A stretch of DNA of 64,000 nucleotides from Mangrovibacterium sp041596335 (GTDB lineage Bacteria; Bacteroidota; Bacteroidia; Bacteroidales; Prolixibacteraceae). The notes under the pieces are model-generated. The model worked only from the letters and a program-made list of their open reading frames with translations, ran no database searches and was not told the DNA's origin. The DNA is taken from positions 62,001 through 126,000 of the forward strand of contig NZ_JBFHIT010000002.1 of NCBI RefSeq assembly GCF_041596335.1, read 5' to 3'. Positions within the stretch are counted from its first letter, which is position 1. Each line of letters starts with the position of its first letter. This document shows positions 1-8,188 of this stretch, in pieces. A program made the translations under genes and the position numbers.

Positions 1-1553
1 ATTACGGCATTGGCGAATGGATTATGAACCCGCGAATGGCCGGCATCCCCGTGGATGAATATAAGGAGATTGCTAACGATTTTAACCCAAGTGAGTTTGA
101 TGCAAAAGCGATTGCACAATTGGCAAAAGATGCCGGAATGAAATACATCATCATTACCAGCAAGCATCACGAAGGGTTTGCCATGTTTAAATCGGAAGCA
201 AGTTCGTTCAATATTGTCGATGCCACACCTTTTGCACGCGACCCGATGAAAGAGTTATCTGCTGCTTGTCGTGAAATCGGACTCGGTTTTGGGTTTTATT
301 ATTCTCATTATCAGGACTGGACTAGTCCGGGAGCTCATGGCGGACCAGCGGTTGATCGCAACGGAGAACCAGCATCATTCAAAAAATATTTCGATGAAAA
401 ATGTAAGCCACAGGTAAAGGAAATTTGCAGCAATTATGGCGAAATTGATTTTGTTTGGTTTGATACCCCCGGAAACATGCCAAAGGAGTATGTGGTAGAA
501 CTGGCCGATATGGTCCGCAAAATGCAGCCAAACGCGATGCTCTGCAGCCGTATTGGTCATGGTATGGGCGACTATGCCAGTAAGGGCGATATGGAAGTGC
601 CGCCACGCAACATTCCAGGATTATGGGAAACCTGCGATACCAACAACGATTCGTGGTCGTTTGCCTGGTACGACAATAACTTTAAAAGTCCGAAAGAAAC
701 TTTAAACCGACTAATTGCGACAATTGGCCGGGGAGGAACTTACTTGTTTAACGTTGGTCCCGATAGCCAGGGGAAAATTCCTGAAATTGGCGCGAAATTC
801 TTGGAGGAAACTGGTTCATGGATTCGAAAATATCCGCAAGTAATTTATGGTGCTGGTGCATCTCCCTGGGGGCATGCTTTGGCATGGGGTGATGTGACGA
901 CCCAAGGAAATTCATTGTTCCTATCGGTTTTTGAGTGGCCACAAGATGGTAAACTGTATTTGCCGGGACTGCAAACAAAAATCGTTTCGGCTCAAATTTT
1001 AAACGGCCAGAAAATTTCATATACAAAGGAAAATGGATGGATTGTTTTTGACGTGCCTTGCAAACCTGCCGATTCACCCGTTTCTGTGATTGAGCTAAAA
1101 CTGGACGCTGCTGCTGAATCGGCAAACGTAAATTCCAATCTTGGAATCTATCCAAATATTCGAACCACCTTATTGGCTGAATTTGCTGAAGTCTCAGACG
1201 CAGAAAAAAAAGAAGTAAAATGGATGGAGAAATTTGGCGAGTGGAAACATGTCAGTCAAATTAACAACTGGGGCGAAAATGGCAAAGCAGAATGGGTTGT
1301 TGAAGTTTTTGAACCCGGTTACTATTACCTCGATTTAGTTTATAATGGTGAAGATCGTCTGGTTTGGAGAACAACCACCGACGAGGGAGTGATGGTGCAG
1401 AACCAACAGGCTGCTACCGAAAAATACCAGGAATACAGCATGGGGATTTTAGAGTTTAAGACTGCAGGCAGCCACAAAATTTCGGTTTCGTTAGTGGAAG
1501 GTAATCCGTTGACTTCGAGTCTTAAATCGGTAGAATTTAAGCCCATTCACTAG
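1..1553 (+). CDS. Alpha-L-fucosidase, GH29 family (5' end outside window)
   Basis: Glycoside hydrolase family 29 enzyme that releases terminal alpha-L-fucose from glycans. The frame is open from nucleotide 3 and reads GIGEWIMNPRM before the first Met at 24, so the true start lies upstream. Visible family features, numbered from that Met, are the His pair in SKHHEGFAMF (48-49) and VWFDTPGN, whose Asp147 fits the GH29 nucleophile. The region after about residue 320 is a C-terminal accessory beta-sandwich-like part, with no sequence I can name. A sulfatase follows 65 bp downstream on the same strand, which suggests a fucose-containing, perhaps sulfated, glycan as substrate; that is inference. 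The signal peptide cannot be judged because the N-terminus is missing. Confidence 0.93.
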   Translation, partial: YGIGEWIMNPRMAGIPVDEYKEIANDFNPSEFDAKAIAQLAKDAGMKYIIITSKHHEGFAMFKSEASSFNIVDATPFARDPMKELSAACREIGLGFGFYYSHYQDWTSPGAHGGPAVDRNGEPASFKKYFDEKCKPQVKEICSNYGEIDFVWFDTPGNMPKEYVVELADMVRKMQPNAMLCSRIGHGMGDYASKGDMEVPPRNIPGLWETCDTNNDSWSFAWYDNNFKSPKETLNRLIATIGRGGTYLFNVGPDSQGKIPEIGAKFLEETGSWIRKYPQVIYGAGASPWGHALAWGDVTTQGNSLFLSVFEWPQDGKLYLPGLQTKIVSAQILNGQKISYTKENGWIVFDVPCKPADSPVSVIELKLDAAAESANVNSNLGIYPNIRTTLLAEFAEVSDAEKKEVKWMEKFGEWKHVSQINNWGENGKAEWVVEVFEPGYYYLDLVYNGEDRLVWRTTTDEGVMVQNQQAATEKYQEYSMGILEFKTAGSHKISVSLVEGNPLTSSLKSVEFKPIH

Positions 1554-1618
1554 ATCCGACGCAGTCCTGTTTGTCCATTTTTCAAGTGGAATTAATAATT
1601 TGAAATAATTATTTAATT

Positions 1619-3004
1619 ATGAAGAGTCCAACTATTCTATTCGCAATTGCTGCCGTGTATTTCGGAACAATTTCATGTACAAAAACTGAAGAAAAACAGC
1701 CGCCGAATATCCTTTTTATTTTTGCTGACGACTGGGGATTTGGAGATCTGGGCTGCTATGGTAGCACAGAAGTTGCAACTCCAAACCTTGATAAACTTGC
1801 CTCTCAGGGAACACGGTATACGCAGTTTCATGTTACAAGTGGTGTTTGTTCGCCAAGCCGGGCATCGGTAATTACCGGACACTTTCCGGCAAGGCATCGG
1901 GTGCACGGCCATTTTGCGGGCAATGAAGTAAATGCCAAACGAGGAATGCCTAATTGGTTGGATGAAAATCTGCCTGTTTACTTACCCCGTTTAATGCAGG
2001 AAGCCGGTTATACTACCGCTCATATCGGAAAATGGCACCTTGGTGGTGGTGGCGAACCCAATGGCGATCTATCGGCTCCCCAGCCAAAACTTTACGGTTA
2101 CAATGAAACACGGGTGTGGAATGGGAATGGCCCAACCTGGAGCGGAGATCAGCTTTGGCCAACAACTCGTTATATGGATAGCGATACGCTTTGGGTGCAG
2201 AGCTCGAGTCGGATTGCGGTTGACGCAACCATCGACTTTATGAAACGAAATAAGGGCAAAAAGCCAATGTTTATCAACCTTTGGCTTAAAGACCCGCATA
2301 CTCCGCTTTGGCCATCGGATGAACAACGTGAGCCATACAAAAACAAAAACCTGGATCCCGACAAAGAAACCTATTTTTCGGTGCTGACCGATGCCGATCT
2401 TCATATTGGACGATTGATGGATGCCTTAAGCGAAATGGGACTGGATGACAATACTCTGGTACTTTTTAGTAGCGACAATGGCCCGGCCCATTATCCACCC
2501 GCTTTAATAGCGGGTTCAACCGGTGGCTTAAAGGGACGTAAAGCCGATATTTTTCAGGGTGGGGTAAATGTGCCGTTTATTGTTCGCTGGCCGGGGCATG
2601 TTGATGCCGGTGAGGTTGAAAACGAAAGTGTGCTTTCAACAGTCGACTTATTGCCTACTTTTTGTGAGTTAGCACAGATCGATCTTCCTGAAAGCTATCT
2701 GCCCGATGGCGAAAGTTTTAGCTCGATATTTGAAAATGTACCTTTCGAAAGAACTAAACCGTTGTTCTGGGATTGGCATTTTGGTCGAGTCAGTGACAAC
2801 CCAACTCAGGTAAATCAATGGCCCGAAAATGCTGTTCGCTATGGGGAATGGAAGTTATACTACAACTCGAAAATAGAGCGAACTGAACTGTATAATATTA
2901 AGTATGATCGATTTGAAGAGAATGATCTCGCTGGAAATAATCCTGAAAAAGTTGCCGAGTTGATGGAACTTTTGGTAAGCTGGAAGTCTGGTCTGCCGAT
3001 GTAG
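1619..3004 (+). CDS. S1-family sulfatase lipoprotein (formylglycine-dependent, Cys type)
   Basis: Arylsulfatase-family hydrolase that removes sulfate esters from glycans. The N-terminus is a short hydrophobic leader ending in TISC (Cys20) followed by polar residues, so it is probably a lipoprotein. PNILFIFADDWG (29-40) carries the metal-binding Asp pair, and CSPSR (Cys77 to Arg81) is the sulfatase signature whose Cys is oxidised to formylglycine. KWHLGG and the later SSDNGP motif complete the active site. The 461 aa length is normal for the family. The Cys-type motif needs anaerobic maturation, and the likely maturase gene lies about 1 kb downstream. The natural substrate is not determinable; the adjacent GH29 fucosidase suggests sulfated fucose-containing material. 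Confidence 0.95.
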   Translation: MKSPTILFAIAAVYFGTISCTKTEEKQPPNILFIFADDWGFGDLGCYGSTEVATPNLDKLASQGTRYTQFHVTSGVCSPSRASVITGHFPARHRVHGHFAGNEVNAKRGMPNWLDENLPVYLPRLMQEAGYTTAHIGKWHLGGGGEPNGDLSAPQPKLYGYNETRVWNGNGPTWSGDQLWPTTRYMDSDTLWVQSSSRIAVDATIDFMKRNKGKKPMFINLWLKDPHTPLWPSDEQREPYKNKNLDPDKETYFSVLTDADLHIGRLMDALSEMGLDDNTLVLFSSDNGPAHYPPALIAGSTGGLKGRKADIFQGGVNVPFIVRWPGHVDAGEVENESVLSTVDLLPTFCELAQIDLPESYLPDGESFSSIFENVPFERTKPLFWDWHFGRVSDNPTQVNQWPENAVRYGEWKLYYNSKIERTELYNIKYDRFEENDLAGNNPEKVAELMELLVSWKSGLPM

Positions 3005-3075
3005 TGTTTTGTCTTCTTCCGGCAATCTTCAAGTAACGAAATAGACAGAAACATAAGACTCTTGTCTGGGAAAGC

Positions 3076-3102
3076 AAAAAGCCGCAGTTCGTGTGGCTTT
3101 TT
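3076..3102. terminator. Bidirectional hairpin terminator
   Basis: AAAAAGCC and GGCTTTTT form a perfect 8-bp stem around an 11-nt loop, with A and T runs on both sides. It can end the sulfatase transcript on the plus strand and the small reverse ORF at 3104-3226 on the minus strand. Confidence 0.8.
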
Positions 3103-3103
3103 G

Positions 3104-3226
3104 TCAGTAGCGGGGGAATGTGGGAACGCTTTCGATCGCATGGTCGGTTATGATCCAACTTCCTTCGCTTTTATGGATTTGTGCCGATTGATGATATTCC
3201 AGGGTAGTTTGTAATTTCTCAAACAT
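3104..3226 (-). CDS. Possible 40-aa small protein
   Basis: A reverse-strand frame starts with ATG at 3226 and stops at 3104, reading MFEKLQTTLEYHQSAQIHKS and ending SVPTFPRY. It is amphipathic, with ordinary residue composition and no low-complexity stretches. It stops two bases before a bidirectional terminator hairpin and starts about 80 bp from the divergent histone-like gene. Those positional signs are what support it; I recognise no family. A chance ORF of this size remains quite possible. Confidence 0.4.
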   Translation of the reverse strand: MFEKLQTTLEYHQSAQIHKSEGSWIITDHAIESVPTFPRY

Positions 3227-3264
3227 AATTGTTCCATAAAATTTACTAGTTACCAATAAAGTTC

Positions 3265-3272
3265 TATTTTTG
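3265..3272 (+). promoter_or_regulatory. -7 promoter box for histone-like gene
   Basis: TATTTTTG matches the Bacteroidota -7 consensus TAnnTTTG. It lies 31 bp before the ATG at 3304. No convincing -33 box was found at the usual distance. Confidence 0.45.
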
Positions 3273-3303
3273 GAGCGACTAAAAATAATAAGTAAGTTAC
3301 GTT

Positions 3304-3480
3304 ATGAAAGAACTTTTAGAAAAAATCAATGCTGAGATTGCTTCTTTTCAGGAGAATGCGAATTCTCAAATGGAAAATAGCAACAAAGCTGCTGGAACTC
3401 GTGCTCGTAAGAATAGTTTAGAGTTGACGAAGCTTCTGAAAGAATTCCGCCAGGTTTCTTTAGAAGAATCAAAGAAGTAA
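3304..3480 (+). CDS. Histone H1-like small DNA-binding protein (Hc1-like)
   Basis: A 58-aa protein starting MKELLEKINAEIASF and containing NKAAGTRARKNSLELTKLLKEFRQVSLEESKK. The Lys/Arg-rich AAGTRARK core followed by an amphipathic LTKLLKEFR helix is typical of the short histone H1-like proteins found across Bacteroidota, which are thought to bind and compact DNA. It stands alone with its own -7 box upstream and a terminator directly after. This assignment rests on recognising the family pattern; DNA binding is inferred. Confidence 0.8.
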   Translation: MKELLEKINAEIASFQENANSQMENSNKAAGTRARKNSLELTKLLKEFRQVSLEESKK

Positions 3481-3489
3481 ATCCATTAA

Positions 3490-3530
3490 CTCCCTGCTTG
3501 TTTTTTTCGAATCAGGCGGGGAGATTTATT
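3490..3530 (+). terminator. Terminator of histone-like gene
   Basis: CTCCCTGC (3490-3497) pairs with GCGGGGAG (3516-3523) with one G-T wobble, and ATTTATTTT follows. It begins 10 bp after the stop codon of the histone-like gene. Confidence 0.65.
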
Positions 3531-3630
3531 TTCAAGCTCCTGCCTGAGTTATTCTGCTCTTTTCCTTCAAATTCATAGCAACTCAGTAACCGAAAAATCT
3601 TTTCTCTACCCGTCCGTTTTTACCCACCGT

Positions 3631-3897
3631 TTAATCGGATATTAAAGTCCTGATATTGTCACAAAACCGAGGGGAAAATCCTGGCCGGAACAGAAGTGTT
3701 CTAGGCTCAATCCAGATGATTGATCCTGCAGAACGAGCTTCCTGGGCCATCTCTATAAGGTTAATTTTCACCTCTGGGAGGGCTCCCATAATACCGATTG
3801 CGTCATCTTCATTTTTTGCTGAAATGAAACGGAAACATCCGTTGGCTGCAACTATGTTTCACGCCGGGAGTCTACCAGTCAACCTATCTTTTAGCAT
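3631..3897 (-). pseudogene. Remnant of an unrecognised gene with an internal TGA
   Basis: The reverse strand from 3897 to 3631 reads as one 89-codon frame, ATG to TAA, broken only by TGA at codon 13. The part after the stop looks like real protein: it includes VAANGCFRFISAKNEDDAIG, then PEVKINLIEMAQEARSAGS and IIWIEPRTLLFRPGFSPRF. Hydrophobic and charged residues alternate as in a folded domain and there is no low complexity. I cannot name the family. The next possible ATG downstream of the TGA gives only about 52 aa. It fills most of the gap before the sulfatase-maturase gene on the opposite strand. I read it as a truncated, decayed gene; a chance ORF is the alternative. Confidence 0.5.
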
Positions 3898-3950
3898 GCG
3901 GAAGATCTAAGGTTTGCCTAATTATCAGCCTGATTTTTGCTCAATTTTCT

Positions 3951-3958
3951 TAAGTTTG
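3951..3958 (+). promoter_or_regulatory. -7 promoter box for sulfatase-maturating enzyme
   Basis: TAAGTTTG matches TAnnTTTG and lies 21 bp before the ATG at 3980. This argues for the 3980 start, because the longer alternative start at 3914 would put the promoter inside the gene. Confidence 0.5.
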
Positions 3959-3979
3959 TGCTTCAGAAAAATCGAAATT

Positions 3980-5179
3980 ATGGCTGCTAAACATAAACCA
4001 CTATCATCGGTATTAATTAAACCTTCGGGACCGGATTGCAACCTGAATTGTACCTATTGCTTCTATCTTGAAAAATCGGAACTGTTTGCGACCCAGAAAG
4101 TTCATCGGATGAGTGAAAAGGTATTGGAGGAAACCATTCGTCAGGTTATGCAACAATCGGGGCAAAGTGTATCCATTGCCTGGCAAGGTGGCGAACCTAC
4201 TTTGATGGGACTCGATTTTTACCAGAAGGCAATTGATTTTGAGATGAAATACGGCCATAGTCAAACGGTTGGTAATGGCCTGCAAACGAATGGTTTATTG
4301 CTGAATCGCGATTGGGCCAAATTTTTGAAAAAGTATGATTGGCTGGTAGGTTTGTCGCTCGATGGTCCGAAGTTTATTCATGATCATTTTCGATTTGACC
4401 AGGCCGGCAAAGGGACACACCAAAGGGTGGAAGATAATGCCAAAATGTTGTTGGATGAGGGAGTTGCCACAAATGCCATGTGTTGCGTGACCAGCCATTC
4501 GGTGAAGTATCCCGAGGAGCTTTACAACTATTACAAGTCGCTGGGCTTAACTTTTATGCAGTTTATACCGGTTGTTGAAACGGATAAGAATGACCCATCG
4601 AAAGCGGCTGACTTTTCTGTCTCGGCACAAGATTACGGTCATTTTCTGAACAAATTGTTCGACTTGTGGCTCGCTGATTTCAAAGACGGCCAGCCGACAA
4701 CCTCAATTCGACATTTTGAATCGGTATTTTACAGCTATGTGGGCTTGGAAGCTCCTGAATGTACAATGCATAAGGAGTGTGGTCCATATGTGGTGATTGA
4801 GCATAATGGCAATGTATATAGTTGCGATTTTTTTGTGGAGCCCAAATGGAAGCTCGGCAATGTGCAACACGATAAGCTGATCAATATGCTGAACTCGAAA
4901 AAGCAAACTGTATTCGGACAGGCGAAAGCGGTATTGCCGCGCGAATGTCGTCAGTGCACATGGTTAACCAAATGCTATGGCGGGTGTACCAAAGACCGGA
5001 TCAAAGATCCCGAAGACAATAGGAAGCCTCGTTTCTGTACTTCCTATAAATTATTTTTCAAGCATGCCGATCCTGTTTTGAGTGATATGGCTGTGCAATG
5101 GCAACAAAATCAGCACGACATGAGTCAAGCGCAACAAAACAATGGTTATTACAACGCGTTCAACGATTTCATGAAGTAA
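3980..5179 (+). CDS. Anaerobic sulfatase-maturating enzyme (radical SAM, anSME)
   Basis: Radical SAM enzyme that oxidises the active-site Cys (or Ser) of sulfatases to formylglycine without oxygen. From the chosen start the protein is 399 aa. CNLNCTYC supplies the Cx3Cx2C motif (Cys20, 24, 27) for the SAM-binding cluster; SIAWQGGEPTLMG is the family GGE region. The C-terminal SPASM part has its Cys set in CTMHKECGPY, YSCDFF and CRQCTWLTKCYGGCTKDR, binding two auxiliary clusters. I chose ATG at 3980 because the conserved sequence begins there and a -7 box sits just upstream; an in-frame ATG at 3914 would add a 22-aa non-conserved leader. Its natural client is probably the sulfatase at 1619-3004. 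Confidence 0.94.
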   Translation: MAAKHKPLSSVLIKPSGPDCNLNCTYCFYLEKSELFATQKVHRMSEKVLEETIRQVMQQSGQSVSIAWQGGEPTLMGLDFYQKAIDFEMKYGHSQTVGNGLQTNGLLLNRDWAKFLKKYDWLVGLSLDGPKFIHDHFRFDQAGKGTHQRVEDNAKMLLDEGVATNAMCCVTSHSVKYPEELYNYYKSLGLTFMQFIPVVETDKNDPSKAADFSVSAQDYGHFLNKLFDLWLADFKDGQPTTSIRHFESVFYSYVGLEAPECTMHKECGPYVVIEHNGNVYSCDFFVEPKWKLGNVQHDKLINMLNSKKQTVFGQAKAVLPRECRQCTWLTKCYGGCTKDRIKDPEDNRKPRFCTSYKLFFKHADPVLSDMAVQWQQNQHDMSQAQQNNGYYNAFNDFMK

Positions 5180-5216
5180 TATTTAATTGAAATCGGTTGA
5201 CGAGATATAAAATTTA

Positions 5217-5264
5217 TTGAGGCAAGCGGATCGAAAGCTTATTCGTTTGTTCCTCTTGCCTCAA
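5217..5264 (+). terminator. Perfect 10-bp stem-loop after anSME
   Basis: TTGAGGCAAG (5217-5226) and CTTGCCTCAA (5255-5264) are exact reverse complements with a 28-nt loop. No T-run follows, so it may be a processing or pausing hairpin rather than a classic intrinsic terminator. Confidence 0.55.
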
Positions 5265-5356
5265 TGTTTGCACTTCGATTCCGAAATAAATAGTCGATTT
5301 TGGTTTTCACCGAACGTTGGACCTGAGGGAAAAACATCCTAAAATTTCAAGCCGAC

Positions 5357-5767
5357 ATGATTCAACAAAAAGAAATAACACTTCCCGGTTTTCGTCGTGG
5401 GTACCATTTAATTACCCGGACCATAGAAGCTGAATTGCCTAATTTGCCCGACGCTGGCTTGCTACACATTCTGGTTAAGCATACCTCGGCAGGAATTACT
5501 TTAAATGAAAATGCTGATCCGTCAGTACGTCAGGATTTTGAAGGTTTTATAAATGTGATGATTCCGGAAAATCATCGCGTTTACACACACACCTGCGAAG
5601 GGAGCGATGACATGCCGGCGCACTTAAAATCATCGGTAATTGGTGCCGAAATCACAATTCCAATCACTCGCGGACGGTTGAACCTCGGAACCTGGCAAGG
5701 CATTTATTTTTGCGAATTTAGAGACTACGGAGGCTCGCGTCGGTTGGTACTAACCGTGTACTCGTAG
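5357..5767 (+). CDS. YjbQ/UPF0047 family protein (thiamine phosphate synthase-like)
   Basis: A 136-aa protein of the YjbQ (UPF0047) family, a small trimeric fold. Some members show weak thiamine phosphate synthase activity, but the physiological role is unsettled. Family landmarks are KHTSAGITLNENADPSVRQDF near residues 47-67, the EGSDDMPAHLKSS segment with its conserved His, and the C-terminal GTWQGIYFCEFRD. The length is typical. It appears monocistronic, and no TPP riboswitch is visible upstream. Confidence 0.88.
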   Translation: MIQQKEITLPGFRRGYHLITRTIEAELPNLPDAGLLHILVKHTSAGITLNENADPSVRQDFEGFINVMIPENHRVYTHTCEGSDDMPAHLKSSVIGAEITIPITRGRLNLGTWQGIYFCEFRDYGGSRRLVLTVYS

Positions 5768-6006
5768 CGGCTGTTTGCATCAAGCAACTAGGCTTACGAC
5801 TCTGTCGGGATTAATAAAATCCGGGGGTTGAATCTTCAACCAATACAATTACCTTTTTTTGGAACTTATTACTTTGTCTTTCAAGTGTCAGATGGAATTC
5901 ACCTATTGCTGAAAATTATTTTCGGTGTTTGTGTTCGTTTCATTCATCGTTTTGGTGACACTGAATTTGTGACTGGGAAATCCGGCTGAAAGTTAGCCTT
6001 ATTGGT

Positions 6007-7173
6007 TTAAGCTCTGCTGAATTTTAAGCGGTGTTCGTATCGTCGGATAAACTGCGTAGAAATGAGCGAACAACTTGCAATAAACGCTCCGGCAATAAAG
6101 GGAATCCGCCAGTCGATTGTCCAAAGTATACCACCAACAACCGGGAGCACAACTGCTGAGATGTGATTGATTGTAAAGCCAACAGCCATCGATGGTGCAA
6201 TATCAGCGGGATCAGCATATTTTCTGAAGAAGCTGTTAATTGCAATCGCAAAGCTGAAAAACAGGTTGTCGACCAGATAAAGTCCGGTGGCAACATTACG
6301 GTTCTCCACCAACGCATAGCCCAGAAAAACGAAGATTAAGCTTGAATATTCAATGGTTAACATCTGTCGTTCGCCAAAGTGATTGATGGCTTTGCCGATG
6401 TAAGGAGCTATAAAATAGGTAATTATATTGTTCGCAATAAAGAGAGTAGTGATGTGGCCAACTGAGAAGTGGTATTTTTCAACCAAAATAAATACCGCGA
6501 AGACAACAAAAATCTGTCTGCGAGCTCCACTCAAAAAATTCAACACATAGAATAGCCAGTACTTTCGTTTTAAAATCAACTTTTTTTGTTGTGCGGGAAG
6601 GTTTTTATCTACCGGATTTCGGGTAAGTGCATATGTTCCAAGTATTATTACGATAGCACCGATGATGTAGAAAATAGTATGAAGCTCGAAGTATTTGGAG
6701 ACGATCCAGATAAAGCCACCAACGCCAACGTTGGCCAGGGCGCCAAAACTCTTAAGTTTAGCGAGTACCTGCGGAACTCTGTCGCCCTGAAAATATTGCA
6801 GTGAAAGCGATTGGTTACAGGTTTCGAAAAAGTGAAAGCCGACCGACATAAGAACGATCGTAAACAGAAGCCCTCCAAAACTCGGGAATAAGCCGGTGAA
6901 AAAAACACCAACACCCAACAGGATGATTGACAAGGCTGCAAATCGGTGTTCGGCAAAAATTAGCAACAAATAGACTACAAAAAATGTCAGAAATCCGGGG
7001 ATTTCACGAACCGATTGAATAACGCCGATTTGGAATGAATTAACTCCGACAACATCAACAGCGAAATTATTAAATAGGGTACGCCATCCTTGAAACCCCA
7101 TAGCTGCAGCGGCAACCAATAAGATCAGATAATGATACATCGGGTTTTCCCGATAGGTTCGGTATGGGGTCAT
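6007..7173 (-). CDS. MFS transporter
   Basis: Major facilitator superfamily membrane protein with about twelve hydrophobic segments, beginning YHYLILLVAAAAMGFQGW. The start is placed at Met 7173 (MTPYRTYRENPMYHY) rather than the in-frame Met at 7203, because the short hydrophilic N-terminus followed directly by TM1 fits the family better. The loop LTRNPVDKNLPAQQKKLILKRKYW between TM6 and TM7 is the usual charged central loop. The substrate cannot be told from sequence. It is the last gene of the minus-strand run, about 110 bp after the flavodoxin-ferredoxin gene, so it may share that transcript. Confidence 0.85.
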   Translation of the reverse strand: MTPYRTYRENPMYHYLILLVAAAAMGFQGWRTLFNNFAVDVVGVNSFQIGVIQSVREIPGFLTFFVVYLLLIFAEHRFAALSIILLGVGVFFTGLFPSFGGLLFTIVLMSVGFHFFETCNQSLSLQYFQGDRVPQVLAKLKSFGALANVGVGGFIWIVSKYFELHTIFYIIGAIVIILGTYALTRNPVDKNLPAQQKKLILKRKYWLFYVLNFLSGARRQIFVVFAVFILVEKYHFSVGHITTLFIANNIITYFIAPYIGKAINHFGERQMLTIEYSSLIFVFLGYALVENRNVATGLYLVDNLFFSFAIAINSFFRKYADPADIAPSMAVGFTINHISAVVLPVVGGILWTIDWRIPFIAGAFIASCSLISTQFIRRYEHRLKFSRA

Positions 7174-7281
7174 GATTGGAAATTTATCAAACTTAACAAA
7201 CAAGATTGTGTCTGTTTGCTTTCAGTTTACTTTTGATAGAAAGCTTTATGTTTTGGAAATATGACGTACTGACCAGGCAGC

Positions 7282-8082
7282 CTAAAGATAAAACTGTGGT
7301 TCTTTCCTTTCGCGGCAATTGGTAAAAAGTCGTTCCCGTATCGATTGAATGATTTCATGGTCAAAGTGTCGGGCCTGCTCCGGACATTTTTTGACACAGG
7401 CACAGCACCAGATACATTTTTCGGGATCGGTCACGATTTCATCTTCCAGATTGATTGCTCCGGTCGGGCAGCATTCCACACATAGACCACATTGAGTACA
7501 GTCTGCATGACTTGTCTCCGGAATTATGAGCGGATATTGTTTTCGTTCGACAAAGGGGCGGTTGCCCGGAACTTGTATAGTGCTTGCCGCATTCTTGAGT
7601 TCCGTTTCATCCAGCTTTTTCCGAACTAAATCTGCGAAGGTCGCGATATGATTGAGATCTTGCTGGTCGGGACGACTGTGGGCAATTGGTCGATCGGTGG
7701 TGGAATAAGAGTGCTCGCCCACAAACGCAGCTGCAGCAATCACCCTGAAGTTTGCTTTTTGGGCCAGCTCAGTCAGTTCAAGCAATGCATCATCGAACTC
7801 TCGATTTCCATAAACAACGATAACAATTGCAAGCGATTGGTTCCCATTTATCGTCTCAAAACGACGAATGGCTTCCATAGGTAATCGTCCACTGTAAACC
7901 GGCATCCCAACAATTGATAGGGAACTGGAATCTATAGGTTCCGGTTTATTGCTGGTGCCCGGTAGAGTAAGATTGAAATTGCAGATCTTGACTGCTGGAA
8001 AATTAGCAGCCAGGTTATTCAGAATGGTTTCGGTAGTACCCGTTGGCGAAAAGTAAAAGGTGTTGATTTGTTCAGTATTCAT
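7282..8082 (-). CDS. EFR1-type flavodoxin-ferredoxin protein
   Basis: A 266-aa redox protein with an N-terminal flavodoxin-like domain (FYFSPTGTTETI, the FMN phosphate loop; then VGMPVYSGRLP) and a C-terminal domain with two 4Fe-4S motifs, CTQCGLCVECCPTGAI and CIWCCACVKKCPEQA. Such proteins shuttle electrons between low-potential donors and FMN. The start is set at Met 8082 (MNTEQINTFYFSPTG), where the fold begins; the longer frame to 8226 runs into the upstream gene. The second cluster motif has an extra Cys (CIWCCAC). It follows the CoA-disulfide reductase gene and closes the redox cluster. Confidence 0.88.
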   Translation of the reverse strand: MNTEQINTFYFSPTGTTETILNNLAANFPAVKICNFNLTLPGTSNKPEPIDSSSLSIVGMPVYSGRLPMEAIRRFETINGNQSLAIVIVVYGNREFDDALLELTELAQKANFRVIAAAAFVGEHSYSTTDRPIAHSRPDQQDLNHIATFADLVRKKLDETELKNAASTIQVPGNRPFVERKQYPLIIPETSHADCTQCGLCVECCPTGAINLEDEIVTDPEKCIWCCACVKKCPEQARHFDHEIIQSIRERLFTNCRERKEPQFYL

Positions 8083-8188
8083 GAAGGTAAAATTAAGAAA
8101 ATATCCGGCGACCATTTGATCAGTTTTAACGTTTCTGATCGATCCAGTCGCCGGATAGTTCCGAAAAAAATGCATACGAATGAAGCGC

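Noticed and set aside
3631..3897. Selenocysteine at the internal TGA of the reverse ORF
   Set aside because: No SECIS-like hairpin was evident after the TGA, no selenoprotein family was recognised and a simple nonsense change explains it better.
3656..3910. 84-aa plus frame before anSME
   Set aside because: The opposite strand of the same DNA gives a much more protein-like sequence; the plus frame starts with TTG and looks like its shadow.
5180..5356. TPP riboswitch before the YjbQ gene
   Set aside because: No CUGAGA-type thi-box elements; only the perfect hairpin at 5217-5264 is present.
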